A stretch of DNA of 64,000 nt from JBJMQS01 sp045802605 (GTDB lineage Bacteria; Planctomycetota; Planctomycetia; Gemmatales; Gemmataceae). Below are positions 8,527-17,261 of the stretch, piece by piece (within the stretch, counting starts at the first letter, position 1; the number at the start of each line of letters is the position of its first letter). The position numbers were made by a program, and so were the translations under genes. The stretch is taken from contig JBJMQS010000027.1 of the NCBI GenBank assembly GCA_045802605.1, positions 16,459-80,458 on the forward strand, in the 5' to 3' direction. The notes beneath the pieces were generated by a model. It was not told the origin of the DNA, did no database searches, and worked only from the letters and a program-made list of their open reading frames with translations.

Positions 8527-9261
8527 TCAAATCAAGCGGCGGGATTTTTCCAGCAAACTTTTGAGCAGAAAACTCATGACTTGACCAGCCTGTGCATTGA
8601 AATACTGCCAGCTATGGCCCCCGGCCCGCGTCGTCAAATCGCTCTCATGAGCGGCACCCAAAGCCAGCATTTTCTCGTGCAAACGATCGCTCCCACGAAA
8701 CCAGCTTGCATCGTCCGGATCGCAACAGAAGAACACATGCCTTGGCTGCCGGGATGGGTGGATGTGCATCGGAACGGTGTCTTGCCGGCATTGCTCCTTA
8801 CTGGAATACATGGCGTCGAGCGACAACCCTTGACCGTAGAGTTGGTAGTACTCGATCGCCGACGAGATGGCGGCAACGACCGGAAACACTTCAGAATGTT
8901 TGAACGCCAAACGCAAAGCCCCCTGCCCACCCATGCTGATGCCGAACAGTCCCACCTCGCGATGATTTGGCCAGCGGTTTCGCATCCAGGGAAGCACGCG
9001 GTCTAGCAGGAAGTGTTCGGCGGTGATTTGTGGATCAAAGGCAGGGTCAATTCGATCAGCCCACCAACATTGGCCGCCGATCGGACAAACGCAGGCAATG
9101 CCATGTTGTTGAAGCAACTGCGTGTATGCGGCGGCGACAGGATGTGCGAGCGTCTCGCCGCCGAATGGATGTAGGAACAAGAGCACGTGGCGCGGGGTAG
9201 AACTCGGCTCGAATAGATCGGCCGGCTTGCCACCGATATCGATGCTTTGCCAATCGGGCAC
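8527..9261 (-). CDS. Alpha/beta-hydrolase, esterase D / PHB-depolymerase-like
   Basis: This 244-residue serine hydrolase lacks a signal peptide. The nucleophile elbow GISMGG puts the serine at residue 109. The oxyanion segment LFLHPFGGE is near residue 28, and the probable catalytic histidine is in GGHSWQYF near residue 213. The order of motifs fits the esterase D/S-formylglutathione hydrolase branch. An unusual Cys-rich stretch (CVCPIGGQCWW) surrounds the lid entry. The substrate is unknown. It lies downstream of the TPR gene but after that gene's terminator, so it is probably transcribed on its own. Confidence 0.85.
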   Translation of the reverse strand: MPDWQSIDIGGKPADLFEPSSTPRHVLLFLHPFGGETLAHPVAAAYTQLLQQHGIACVCPIGGQCWWADRIDPAFDPQITAEHFLLDRVLPWMRNRWPNHREVGLFGISMGGQGALRLAFKHSEVFPVVAAISSAIEYYQLYGQGLSLDAMYSSKEQCRQDTVPMHIHPSRQPRHVFFCCDPDDASWFRGSDRLHEKMLALGAAHESDLTTRAGGHSWQYFNAQAGQVMSFLLKSLLEKSRRLI

Positions 9262-9287
9262 GTGTGAGACCCCTCAGGCTATCCAAC

Positions 9288-9319
9288 AAAAAAGCTCACG
9301 GGTTGCAACCCGTGAGCTT
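9288..9319 (-). terminator. Intrinsic terminator of the TPR gene
   Basis: The palindrome 9292-9319 has 14-bp perfect arms (aagctcacgggttg and its complement). Read on the minus strand it is followed by a run of six T residues (9293-9288). It sits 20 bp after the TPR gene stop and 27 bp before the esterase start. Confidence 0.85.
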
Positions 9320-9338
9320 CGCGGAATCGAAGGGACTC

Positions 9339-10613
9339 TTACTTCGCCGCCTCAATCTTTTTCTTCACCGACTCCTTGCGGGCATCGTCGCGCGGGGTGA
9401 CGTTGTCGAAAGTCAGACCTTTTTTCCAAGTCTTGACCGCCTCGTCTTTTTTCCCGAGGGCCATGTAAATGTCGCCGAGGTGATCGTATATCTCGACGTG
9501 CTGCGCTTCTTCTTGCTTAACCACATCGAGCATAATGTCGCGGGCGCCTTCGTACGCCTTTTTCTTGTACAAGACCCAAGCCAAGCTATCGAGATAAGCG
9601 GCATTGTCGTGATCCTCTTCGTCCGATTCCGCCTCCTCGCCTTTTTGTTTCTTGCGCTGCTCGCGATCGAGATCGATCGCTTTGCGGACCAGTTTCTCCG
9701 CATCGTCCAAGCGACGGTCATTGTCTGCAAGCACGTAGCCAAGGTCGTTGCTGTACGTCGGATCTTCGGGGTGAGCTTTTTGCAACTCCTCCAGGACCTC
9801 GATGCTCTTATCGACTTGGCCGGCATCGATGTACGCGCTGCTCAGCGGATATTTGCTGAACTGCTCGACCACAGCCTCCTTCTTGTTGCCTGCGATCGCG
9901 TCGGACTCATCGATGATTGTCTGGACCTTCTTCAACTGCACGACGGCATCGTCGGGTTTGCCCATTTGCCGATAGATGTTGGCTTTGCTGTGCACGAAGA
10001 ACCAAGAGAATTCTTTGTTCGTCCGAATGAGCTCATCCACATTCTCGAGCGCTTTGTCGTACTTCTTTTGCCGGGCCAGCGTTTGGACGATGAGATCCTC
10101 AACCTTGAGCCGTGTCTCCAACATGTCGCTCTCCTCGCCCTCTTTCTTGATGAGGTCGAGCAGCTTGCGACACATGAAAATCTCTTCGTCGTACTTCTTG
10201 GCGTTGCTGTAGAGTCCGATCATTCCCAAGTAAATTTGCAATAACTTTTCGGTGCTGTCGAGCTTCGAGGCATATTCGAGACAGATCTTGTAGAAGAGCT
10301 CGCTGGTTTCGGTATCGCGCACCACATGCGCGGCCCGCGCTAGAACCAACGCCCCGGTGTAGTTAAACGCCGAGGCCTTGTCCTTCTCTTTTTCCTTCAC
10401 CATGGCCACTGCTTCGGCCAACAGTTTACGCAGCGCCGTCTTGTCTTTGGCCAGCTCGCGCACTTTGCCGGTAATGGCCGCGTCGCCGGTGATGTTGTTG
10501 AGCGAGAGCGCTTGGGCGCGCAGGGACTCATCGCCGTCCTCAGCCCGTGCAAGCGAAGTGAAACCCAAGCCGAACATGGTAAGCAGAATCGCAAAGAGTG
10601 CAGTGATACGCAT
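9339..10613 (-). CDS. Exported tetratricopeptide-repeat protein
   Basis: This 424-residue protein has a Sec signal peptide at residues 1-24 (hydrophobic core AILLTMFGLGF, cleavage after LARA). The mature part is helical with at least four TPR-like units, for example residues around 205-240 (AVVQLKKVQTII), 255-290 (YIDAGQVDKSIEVLEELQ), 330-360 (LDSLAWVLYKKKAYEGA) and 370-400 (YDHLGDIYMALGKKDEAVKTWKKG). It is probably a periplasmic scaffold, but no partner is evident. It is followed by an intrinsic terminator at 9288-9319. Confidence 0.88.
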   Translation of the reverse strand: MRITALFAILLTMFGLGFTSLARAEDGDESLRAQALSLNNITGDAAITGKVRELAKDKTALRKLLAEAVAMVKEKEKDKASAFNYTGALVLARAAHVVRDTETSELFYKICLEYASKLDSTEKLLQIYLGMIGLYSNAKKYDEEIFMCRKLLDLIKKEGEESDMLETRLKVEDLIVQTLARQKKYDKALENVDELIRTNKEFSWFFVHSKANIYRQMGKPDDAVVQLKKVQTIIDESDAIAGNKKEAVVEQFSKYPLSSAYIDAGQVDKSIEVLEELQKAHPEDPTYSNDLGYVLADNDRRLDDAEKLVRKAIDLDREQRKKQKGEEAESDEEDHDNAAYLDSLAWVLYKKKAYEGARDIMLDVVKQEEAQHVEIYDHLGDIYMALGKKDEAVKTWKKGLTFDNVTPRDDARKESVKKKIEAAK

Positions 10614-10770
10614 CGAATACTCCGATCAAAGGCAGGACTCGTCCCTGTTGCGCATGGTACGGCAATTCAACAAACGTGACTACGGCGAATGGGCAAAACG
10701 CACAGGGCCTTCCGGAAGCACACGGAAGCTCATCTGTGCGTATTGATACGACGATTGAATTGACGGCAAC

Positions 10771-11001
10771 TCACTGACAGTACGGCACCGGCTGGCACTC
10801 CGCAGGTCGCGGATAGTTCGCTTGCGCCGGCTGCGGCGGATAGTAGCCCGACGTCGGACAGCAGCCCTGTTGCGGCGGCGCATAGTAATGGCCGCACCGT
10901 TCATGTTCCCGCGCGCAATATCGGTCGCAGAGCAATCCGCAACCGGAAAGCACCAGGGCCGCGACACAAGCCGGAATCAATCGCCAACGAAATGCGGCCA
11001 T
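10771..11001 (-). CDS. Small cysteine/proline-rich lipoprotein
   Basis: This is a 76-residue protein. Residues 1-20 form a lipoprotein signal with lipobox LSGC (Cys20). The mature part is rich in Cys, Tyr, Pro and Gln (HYYAPPQQGCC, SGYYPPQPAQ). I chose the ATG at 11001 because AAGGAG lies 9-14 nt upstream, a clear ribosome-binding site. A longer frame to 11199 adds a non-protein-like leader. Function is unknown; such short PPQ/GYY lipoproteins are common in planctomycetes. Confidence 0.75.
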   Translation of the reverse strand: MAAFRWRLIPACVAALVLSGCGLLCDRYCAREHERCGHYYAPPQQGCCPTSGYYPPQPAQANYPRPAECQPVPYCQ

Positions 11002-11121
11002 GGGGGTCTCCTTGCCGCGGGGCGACGGTAGGTCGCGCCCGAATCGACGGCCCGGATAACTGGGCAGAACAGCGCGGTCAACCCCAAGTGCGGAAGGAGC
11101 GATGTGTAAAGGCGTGTGGAT

Positions 11122-11154
11122 AAAAAAACACACGGCGGTCAAACCGCCGTGTGT
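11122..11154 (-). terminator. Intrinsic terminator of the 63-residue protein gene
   Basis: The stem 11128-11139 pairs perfectly with 11143-11154 (12 bp, GC-rich, 3-nt loop). On the minus strand it is followed by seven T residues (11128-11122). It lies 20 bp after the small gene's stop codon. Confidence 0.88.
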
Positions 11155-11173
11155 ACCGAGGTAGATCGTGTTT

Positions 11174-11365
11174 TCAGGCTTCCGACGTTTGGTAGCCAAA
11201 TGACCGTGTGGCCTCGAGATCTTTGTTGCTCATCTCGTCGTGTACGATCGGATGCCAGGTGCGATCGCGCGACTCCGGCACAACGTAATTTTCTCGGGCC
11301 CATCGGCGTAGGCGAAGCTCTTCGATCAGGTCAATTTCCGCTTCTGCGAACATGTTGCGTCCCAT
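11174..11365 (-). CDS. Small conserved-looking protein, function unknown
   Basis: This is a 63-residue soluble protein starting MGRNMFAEAEIDLIEELRL. It has an acidic/basic amphipathic first half and a WHPIVHDEM segment. It has no signal peptide or membrane helix. It has its own intrinsic terminator and a start context separate from its neighbours, which argues for a real gene. An alternative start at the internal Met5 (11353) is possible. I do not recognise a named family. Confidence 0.7.
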   Translation of the reverse strand: MGRNMFAEAEIDLIEELRLRRWARENYVVPESRDRTWHPIVHDEMSNKDLEATRSFGYQTSEA

Positions 11366-11571
11366 GACCCTTCCCTCGGACAGATGTGACCATTGCGGCA
11401 GGCGGTAGAGTCGCCCACCGGCACGCCTTTTAGTTTACCCGTATCGGTTGCCCGAGCAAGGAAATTTCGCCGACCGCCAACGTTTTTCTGAGACAAGACG
11501 CCGACGCAATTTGTCAAAATTACAAGTTTGGCTTGACCGGTACGATACGTACTATTTGCCAACCACCCAAC

Positions 11572-12711
11572 TTAACTTCCCTGCAAAACGATCGGGATTT
11601 CCAGCAGTTCCGTTCCCCGCTGTACGGTCAATGACACCGAATCCCCCACCCGATGCTTGCCCAACTCCTTGTTCAAATCGTCCACTCCGGCAATCTCGTG
11701 ACCGTCGATGGCCACAATAATGTCTCCCAAAATAATTTGCCCGCTGGCACTGCGGCGAGTCGGCCGAAGGCCTGCTTGCTCGGCTGGGCTGCCCGAGGTG
11801 ACTTTTAGCACCACCGCCCCGCGCCGCACCCCAAGCCGGCGACGAGCTAACGTGTCGGCGACGAACTCCGCCCCGACGATGCTCGGACGCACCGTGCGGC
11901 CATGGCGAATCAGCTCCGGGACAATCTGATTGACCGTATCGACCGGGATGGCGAAGCCAATTCCCGCCGATGAGCGCGATGGGCTCACGATCTGCGCGTT
12001 GACACCAATGAGCCGGCCAGCGCTATCCAAAAGCGGCCCACCGGAATTGCCGGGGTTGATCGCCGCATCCGTTTGAATGACGCCTTCGATTTTTTGGCCG
12101 CTCGTGGATTCGATTTGCCGACCGAGCGCACTGATGATGCCTGTCGTCAACGTTTGATCGAGGCCGAACGGATTGCCGATGGCAAATGTCTTCTGGCCAA
12201 CAGCGAGATCGTGTGACGTGCCGACGGGAATGGGGGGCGTGCCAACTCGCACATCAATCTTCAGCACGGCCAAGTCGTGGTCCGGGTCGGCGCCAGTCAA
12301 ACGCGCGGGATAGGTCGTATTGTCATTGAGCGTGACCCGCGCGTAGTTGGCGCCTTGAATCACGTGAAAGTTGGTGACAACGTGACCGTCCGTGTCCCAA
12401 ACAAATCCGGAGCCGGTCCCCTGGGGCACAAGGTCGGCGTTCAGGCTGAATTGATCCACTTGCAACGTCGTAATGTGCACGACGCTCGGCGACGCTGCCT
12501 TAAACAACTCGATCGTGGACTTCTCGTCCTCGGCGAGGTCGCCGCGGGCGGCAACTACGCGCGGAGTGGCGTTTGGGTCATTAACGGGACCGGGTCGCGC
12601 AAGCCAGCCGGAAACGAACCATGCGACTCCCGCGGCGACAAGGGCCATCAAAAGGAGAGTACCGAGCGGCGAAGATTGGCGGCGAGGACGTTCTAGCGGC
12701 CCGTATGACAT
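11572..12711 (-). CDS. HtrA/Deg-family serine protease with PDZ domain, membrane-anchored
   Basis: This 379-residue protein has an N-terminal membrane anchor (residues 17-38), a trypsin-like domain with catalytic triad His116 (TNFHVIQG), Asp146 (DHDLAVLKID) and Ser223 (NPGNSGGPLLD), and one C-terminal PDZ domain (about 285-375, with GSPAEQAGLRP). It is a periplasmic quality-control protease of the DegS/HtrA class. It lies 29 bp downstream of an ECF sigma factor gene on the same strand, so the two are probably one transcript. That pairing suggests an envelope-stress response. Confidence 0.93.
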   Translation of the reverse strand: MSYGPLERPRRQSSPLGTLLLMALVAAGVAWFVSGWLARPGPVNDPNATPRVVAARGDLAEDEKSTIELFKAASPSVVHITTLQVDQFSLNADLVPQGTGSGFVWDTDGHVVTNFHVIQGANYARVTLNDNTTYPARLTGADPDHDLAVLKIDVRVGTPPIPVGTSHDLAVGQKTFAIGNPFGLDQTLTTGIISALGRQIESTSGQKIEGVIQTDAAINPGNSGGPLLDSAGRLIGVNAQIVSPSRSSAGIGFAIPVDTVNQIVPELIRHGRTVRPSIVGAEFVADTLARRRLGVRRGAVVLKVTSGSPAEQAGLRPTRRSASGQIILGDIIVAIDGHEIAGVDDLNKELGKHRVGDSVSLTVQRGTELLEIPIVLQGS

Positions 12712-12740
12712 TGCGAAGATCTCGCGTTCCGAATTGGTAA

Positions 12741-13280
12741 CTAGGTCGCATCGGTTGCGGGGAGATACGTCTTCATGCGATGCAGACCCAAACGAATTCT
12801 GGTTTTCACCGTGCCTAACGGCATCCCCAGCGACGCCGCGATTTGCTCGTGCGTCATGCTCGCCAAGAACGCCAAGCGAATGACCTCGCGCTGATCGGGC
12901 GGTAACCGCATGAGCGCTGAGCGAACTTGCGCACGCGACTCATCTTGGATGAGTCCAAGACTCATGTCGGGCTCGAAACCGGGATCCACGTTCGGATCCA
13001 TTTGTCCCGGCTTGCGACGGCGCAGCAAATCCAGTGCCCGCGAGCGTGCGATCAAGATGAGCCAACCAAGAGGCGAGGCTTTGTTCGGGTCGTATTGCTC
13101 GGCGCGATTCCACAATTGCAGGAACGCCTCTTGCATCACGTCTTCGGCGTCAGCCGGTTCGCGGAGAATTCGGAATAGAGTTCGGATGACAGTGAGTGAG
13201 TGACGCTGATAAAATTGGAGAAAGGCCGACTCGTCGCCAGCTACGATGCCCTCCATCAATCGGGCGTCGCTAACGTCCAT
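12741..13280 (-). CDS. ECF-type RNA polymerase sigma factor
   Basis: This is a 179-residue sigma-70 family protein with regions 2 and 4 only. Region 2 contains EDVMQEAFLQLWNRA (about 47-61) and the DNA-melting segment GWLILIARSRALDLLRRRK. Region 4 contains LPPDQREVIRLAFLASMTHEQIAASLGM followed by the helix-turn-helix GTVKTRIRLGLHRMK. It resembles SigK/ECF factors that are usually held by an anti-sigma. No anti-sigma gene is adjacent; the next gene downstream is the HtrA protease. Confidence 0.93.
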   Translation of the reverse strand: MDVSDARLMEGIVAGDESAFLQFYQRHSLTVIRTLFRILREPADAEDVMQEAFLQLWNRAEQYDPNKASPLGWLILIARSRALDLLRRRKPGQMDPNVDPGFEPDMSLGLIQDESRAQVRSALMRLPPDQREVIRLAFLASMTHEQIAASLGMPLGTVKTRIRLGLHRMKTYLPATDAT

Positions 13281-13390
13281 GGGCTAACTTCGGTTGGATG
13301 ATCTTTGTTGCTCTTACCAAAGTCGGAGTATATGTCGCGCTCGCGGTGCCGCCATCTTGACGAATGGATTTCAACGTTTTTTCATAAGCC

Positions 13391-13828
13391 TTAGACGCCA
13401 ATGTCCTCGTTCCACAGATCCGGCCGCTTCTTAATGAATTGCGTCATCAGTTCAATACAGCGAGGATTCTGCAAGATCTCCAACTTCACACCGCGACTGC
13501 GAAGCAACTCTTCTTCGCCAAGAAACGTCGTGTTTTCGCCAACAACGACACGCGGAATGCCGTACAGCAGGATCGCGCCACTGCACATGGCGCAGGGCGA
13601 AAGCGTGGTATAGATTACGCACTCGCGATAAACCGCGGCCAGCTGACGGCCGGCATTTTCGAGCGCGTCCATCTCGCCGTGCAAGACCGCGCTACCGCGC
13701 TGCACCCGGCGATTGTGACCGCGGCCAATGATTCGGTTGTTGTGAACCAGCACCGAGCCGATGGGGATGCCACCTTCGGCGAGCCCAGCCTCGGCTTCGG
13801 CAATCGCGGCTTCAAGGAATTCGTCCAT
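13391..13828 (-). CDS. Cytosine/nucleoside deaminase, fungal FCY1-like
   Basis: This 145-residue zinc deaminase has ligands His50 with catalytic Glu52 (LHGEMDALEN) and Cys79/Cys82 in TTLSPCAMCSGAILLYGIPR. The tail after the zinc site (VVVGENTTF, then a Gly/Lys segment, then FIKKRPDLWNEDIG) follows yeast cytosine deaminase closely, where the C-terminal W-x-E-DIG strand lines the active site. This makes cytosine a likelier substrate than guanine or tRNA adenosine. It is 26 bp downstream of clpB on the same strand, a pairing with no obvious functional link. Confidence 0.88.
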   Translation of the reverse strand: MDEFLEAAIAEAEAGLAEGGIPIGSVLVHNNRIIGRGHNRRVQRGSAVLHGEMDALENAGRQLAAVYRECVIYTTLSPCAMCSGAILLYGIPRVVVGENTTFLGEEELLRSRGVKLEILQNPRCIELMTQFIKKRPDLWNEDIGV

Positions 13829-13854
13829 ACGGCTGTTGTATGGCGGCTTACGCT

Positions 13855-16458
13855 CTACACCGCTGAAATTGCCAAGCCGCCAGTGTCTTTGTCGAAGTCG
13901 AGGCGCACGGTTGAGCCGTCGCGAATCTCGCCCGACAGCAACTTGCGCGCAATGGCAGTTTCCACTTCCTTCTGCAACACACGCTTGAGCGGTCGGGCAC
14001 CATAAGCCGGGTCATAGCCGGCCCGCACGATGTGCGTCGCCGCGGCATCGGTCAAATCGAGCGCGATGTGCCGCTCCGCAAGTCGATCGCGCAACCTGCC
14101 AAGCTGAATGTGGACGATTTTCTTCAACTGCGCTTCAGACAAAGCGTGGAAGACAATGATCTCATCGACGCGGTTGAGAAACTCGGGCCGGAAGTGCTTA
14201 CGGACTTCCTCCATGACATCATCCTTGAGTCGGTCGTCTCCCGCGCCGTACATGCCAACCGAGTCGAGAATCTTGTGGCTGCCTAAGTTCGAAGTCATGA
14301 TCACGATTGTGTTCTTGAAATCGACCGTCCGGCCCTGGCTATCGGTCAGCCGGCCATCGTCGAGCAATTGCAACAGGGTGTTGAACACATCCGCATGGGC
14401 CTTTTCAATTTCATCGAACAGGATCACGCAGTAAGGCCGGCGGCGAACGGCCTCCGTCAGTTGGCCGCCCTCTTCATATCCGACATAACCGGGCGGTGCA
14501 CCGATCAGGCGTGCGACCGTGTGCCGCTCCTGATACTCGGACATGTCGATGCGCACCATGGCGTGTTCATCGTCGAAGAGCACTTCGGCGAGCGCGCGGG
14601 CGAGTTCGGTTTTGCCGACGCCAGTGGGTCCGAGAAATATGAATGAACCGATCGGCCGGTTCGGATCCTTAAGACCTGAGCGAGCGCGGATCACCGCCTC
14701 GGCCACAGCAGTCACCGCTTCGTCTTGGCCAATCACCCGCTTGTGCAGCTCCTCGTCGAGATGCAATAGTTTTTGCATTTCGCCTTCGAGCAACTTCGAC
14801 ACCGGCACGCCGGTCCAGCGGCTCACGACCGCCGCGATGTCCTCTTCATCGACCTCTTCCTTGATCATCCGCGGGCCTGAAGTGTCACTCGGCTGCGCGT
14901 TCTTCGCCTCGGCATCCTTCAATTTGCGTTCCAGCTCGTTGAGCTTGCCGTATTTCAATTCGGCAGCGCGATTCAAGTCGTATTGCCGCTCCGCTTGCTC
15001 GACCGCGAGCTTGGTCTGCTCGATCTGCTCCCGCAGCGTGCGGACCTGTTGCACGGATTCCTTTTCCGCGAGCCAGCGGGCTTTCATAGCATCGCCGGTC
15101 GCCTTCAAATCAGCGAGTTCTTTCTCCAGCTTTGCCAGCCGTTCTTTGGACGCAGCGTCCTTCTCCTTGCGCAGTGCTTCGCGCTCGATCTCCAGTTGCA
15201 TGATCCGGCGCGAGGTTTCATCTAGCTCCGCTGGCATGGAATCGATTTCGGTCCGCAATTTCGCCGCGGCTTCATCAACGAGATCAATCGCCTTGTCGGG
15301 AAGGAAGCGGTCGGCGATGTAGCGGTTCGACAGAACCGCCGCTGCGACCAACGCCGCGTCTTTGATGCGGACGCCGTGGTGCACCTCGTAACGCTCGCGG
15401 AGTCCGCGCAAGATTGAAATGGTGTCTTCGACCGATGGTTGATCGACGAACACCGGCTGAAACCGCCGTTCGAGTGCCGCATCCTTTTCGATGTGCAGGC
15501 GGTATTCATCGAGCGTCGTCGCGCCAATGCAGTGCAATTCGCCGCGGGCCAGTAGCGGCTTCAGCAGATTCCCTGCATCCATGGCCCCTTCCGCTTTGCC
15601 GGCGCCGACGACGGTATGCAGCTCGTCGATGAAGAGAACGATCGCGCCTTGCGATTCCGTCACTTCCTTGAGCACCGCCTTGAGCCGCTCTTCGAACTCG
15701 CCGCGGAACTTCGCTCCGGCAATCAACGCGCCTATGTCCAGCGTGACGACCTTCTTGTCCTTCAATCCTTCGGGTACGTCGCCGCGAATGATGCGCTGTG
15801 CCAGCCCCTCGACGATCGCGGTCTTGCCGACGCCTGGCTCGCCGATGAGCACCGGGTTGTTCTTGGTGCGGCGCGACAAAACTTGGATCACTCGGCGAAT
15901 CTCGTCGTCGCGGCCGATGACCGGGTCGAGCTTTCCTTGAGCGGCGTATTGGGTGAGATCGCGGCCATAGCGTTCAAGGGCCTGATAGGTGCCTTCGGGA
16001 TTTTGATTGGTCACGCGCTGCCTCCCACGCACCTGTTGCAAGGCCGACATGAGCCGGTCTCGTGTGACACCGAATTCTTTGAGCAAACGCCCGGCCGTGC
16101 CGGTGTCTTCAATCATGGCGAGAATCAAATGCTCGATGGAGACGTAGTCATCCTTGAGCCGTTTGGCCTCGTCTTCGGCTCGAATGGCGAGCTGGTTGGT
16201 CCGGCCTGACAAGTAAACCTGATCGGTGCCCGTCACGCGCGGCTGCCGCTCGAGCTCCCGCTGAAGTTTGATCTTGAGAGCGTCGGGGGAAATGTCAGCT
16301 TTGGTCAGGATTGCGGATGCCAGACCCTGGTCCTGGTCGAGAACCGCCAAAAGAAGATGGTCGGGCTCTAGTTGCTGGTGGCCCATTCGAAGGGCCATCT
16401 GTTGAGCCGATTGGAGCCCTTGTTGTGCCTTTTCGGTGAATCGATTGATGTCCATCAC
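13855..16458 (-). CDS. clpB: ATP-dependent disaggregase ClpB
   Basis: This 867-residue Hsp100 protein rescues aggregated proteins together with DnaK. It has the N-terminal Clp repeat domain (1-145), AAA-1 with Walker A GEPGVGKT and Walker B VLFIDELHT, the long ClpB-specific coiled-coil middle domain (about 400-530, including the WLAEKESVQQVRTLREQIEQ region), and AAA-2 with GPTGVGKT and VILFDEIEKAH. The length and middle domain separate it from ClpA/ClpC. No ClpP-binding tripeptide loop is apparent. No CIRCE element is visible upstream. Confidence 0.97.
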   Translation of the reverse strand: MMDINRFTEKAQQGLQSAQQMALRMGHQQLEPDHLLLAVLDQDQGLASAILTKADISPDALKIKLQRELERQPRVTGTDQVYLSGRTNQLAIRAEDEAKRLKDDYVSIEHLILAMIEDTGTAGRLLKEFGVTRDRLMSALQQVRGRQRVTNQNPEGTYQALERYGRDLTQYAAQGKLDPVIGRDDEIRRVIQVLSRRTKNNPVLIGEPGVGKTAIVEGLAQRIIRGDVPEGLKDKKVVTLDIGALIAGAKFRGEFEERLKAVLKEVTESQGAIVLFIDELHTVVGAGKAEGAMDAGNLLKPLLARGELHCIGATTLDEYRLHIEKDAALERRFQPVFVDQPSVEDTISILRGLRERYEVHHGVRIKDAALVAAAVLSNRYIADRFLPDKAIDLVDEAAAKLRTEIDSMPAELDETSRRIMQLEIEREALRKEKDAASKERLAKLEKELADLKATGDAMKARWLAEKESVQQVRTLREQIEQTKLAVEQAERQYDLNRAAELKYGKLNELERKLKDAEAKNAQPSDTSGPRMIKEEVDEEDIAAVVSRWTGVPVSKLLEGEMQKLLHLDEELHKRVIGQDEAVTAVAEAVIRARSGLKDPNRPIGSFIFLGPTGVGKTELARALAEVLFDDEHAMVRIDMSEYQERHTVARLIGAPPGYVGYEEGGQLTEAVRRRPYCVILFDEIEKAHADVFNTLLQLLDDGRLTDSQGRTVDFKNTIVIMTSNLGSHKILDSVGMYGAGDDRLKDDVMEEVRKHFRPEFLNRVDEIIVFHALSEAQLKKIVHIQLGRLRDRLAERHIALDLTDAAATHIVRAGYDPAYGARPLKRVLQKEVETAIARKLLSGEIRDGSTVRLDFDKDTGGLAISAV

Positions 16459-16840
16459 GTGATACCAGTAGTTGCCACTGTCTGATTTATGTCCATGCTG
16501 GCTGGTTTACGCCCAAAACGGGCACTGGCGCTTTGGCGAACCGTTTCCACTACTGGGTAGTTAGATGCTCAACATTGAGCGGGGTTGCAGGGTTCAGGCC
16601 GGCCCGGAGTGTCCACGAAAGCGTATACGTTTGCGGCACCCTGTGTCATTTTCCTACAAATGAGGCGATTCTGCATACCTAGTCACCAGTAAATGTGGTT
16701 CGGAAAGCGATAAATCCCGAAGTTTCCAACAAAAACCGCATTGGGAATATGGTTTGCGAGTAAAATGACACGAGGCCAGGAGTTCGGCAACCTTTGCCGA
16801 CAGGGCCGCGACAAGACGTCAACCTGGGAGGGATACCCCA
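16459..16840. other. Divergent intergenic region between clpB and csrA
   Basis: This 382-bp gap has no credible ORF. It must hold the promoters of clpB (minus) and csrA (plus). I see no CIRCE inverted repeat. A 10-bp inverted repeat, gtgtcatttt at 16643-16652 and its complement at 16762-16771, brackets the csrA-proximal part and may be an operator, but the evidence is weak. I cannot assign -35/-10 boxes with confidence. Confidence 0.4.
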
Positions 16841-17047
16841 ATGCTGGTTCTGTCACGCAAAGTCGGAGAAAAAATCCTCATCGGCAACGGGATCGTGGTT
16901 ACGGTCCTCGAATCGAAAGGCCGGCAGATTCGCTTGGGCATCGAAGCCCCGGCTAATGTATCGGTCTGGCGCGGTGAGTTGGTCGCGAATAATGAGCAGT
17001 TGGAACACGCCCACCCCGCCGAAAAGCAGATCGCCCACCACAACTAA
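16841..17047 (+). CDS. csrA: Carbon storage regulator CsrA (RsmA)
   Basis: This 68-residue RNA-binding post-transcriptional regulator binds GGA motifs in mRNA leaders. The start MLVLSRKVGEKILIGNGI and the GRQIRLGIEAP strand (about residues 27-37) with APANVSVWRGEL are the family core. The C-terminal extension AEKQIAHHN is variable. A strong ribosome-binding site GGAGGG lies 9-14 nt before the ATG. It is monocistronic, with a stem-loop downstream at 17090-17127. Confidence 0.96.
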   Translation: MLVLSRKVGEKILIGNGIVVTVLESKGRQIRLGIEAPANVSVWRGELVANNEQLEHAHPAEKQIAHHN

Positions 17048-17089
17048 CGAGAGCGGACTTCAACGCCCCGGAGCGGTCCCGGGCGAAGT

Positions 17090-17133
17090 ATGGGCCGGCA
17101 CGACAAACCTCCGTTGTGCCGGCCCATTTATTT
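17090..17133 (+). terminator. Probable terminator of csrA
   Basis: The 12-bp arms 17090-17101 (atgggccggcac) and 17116-17127 pair perfectly around a 14-nt loop. They are followed by ttattt, a weak U-tract. It lies 43 bp after the csrA stop. Confidence 0.7.
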
Positions 17134-17261
17134 GCGCGGCAGCCTTCGTCACATTTGCATTTTCGGTAATCGTTACAAGAAAATGTTTCGCACCGCTTGC
17201 GGAACATGCGGTTTCTTCAGAAAATCACTTTACACCGTTCCATCCATTTGGGAGCTTCGCC

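Noticed and set aside
9264..10244. Plus-strand ORF of 326 codons opposite the TPR gene
   Set aside because: It is the antisense of a clear TPR protein with signal peptide and terminator and has no recognisable domain.
12712..13390. Anti-sigma factor partner for the ECF sigma factor at 12741
   Set aside because: No ORF with zinc-finger or membrane anti-sigma character is adjacent; the downstream gene is an HtrA protease.
16459..16560. CIRCE/HrcA site upstream of clpB
   Set aside because: No inverted repeat resembling TTAGCACTC-N9-GAGTGCTAA is present.
16794..17261. Upstream extension of the tricorn ORF
   Set aside because: It runs through csrA in another frame and lacks protein character; the GTG at 17262 has a ribosome-binding site and a signal peptide.
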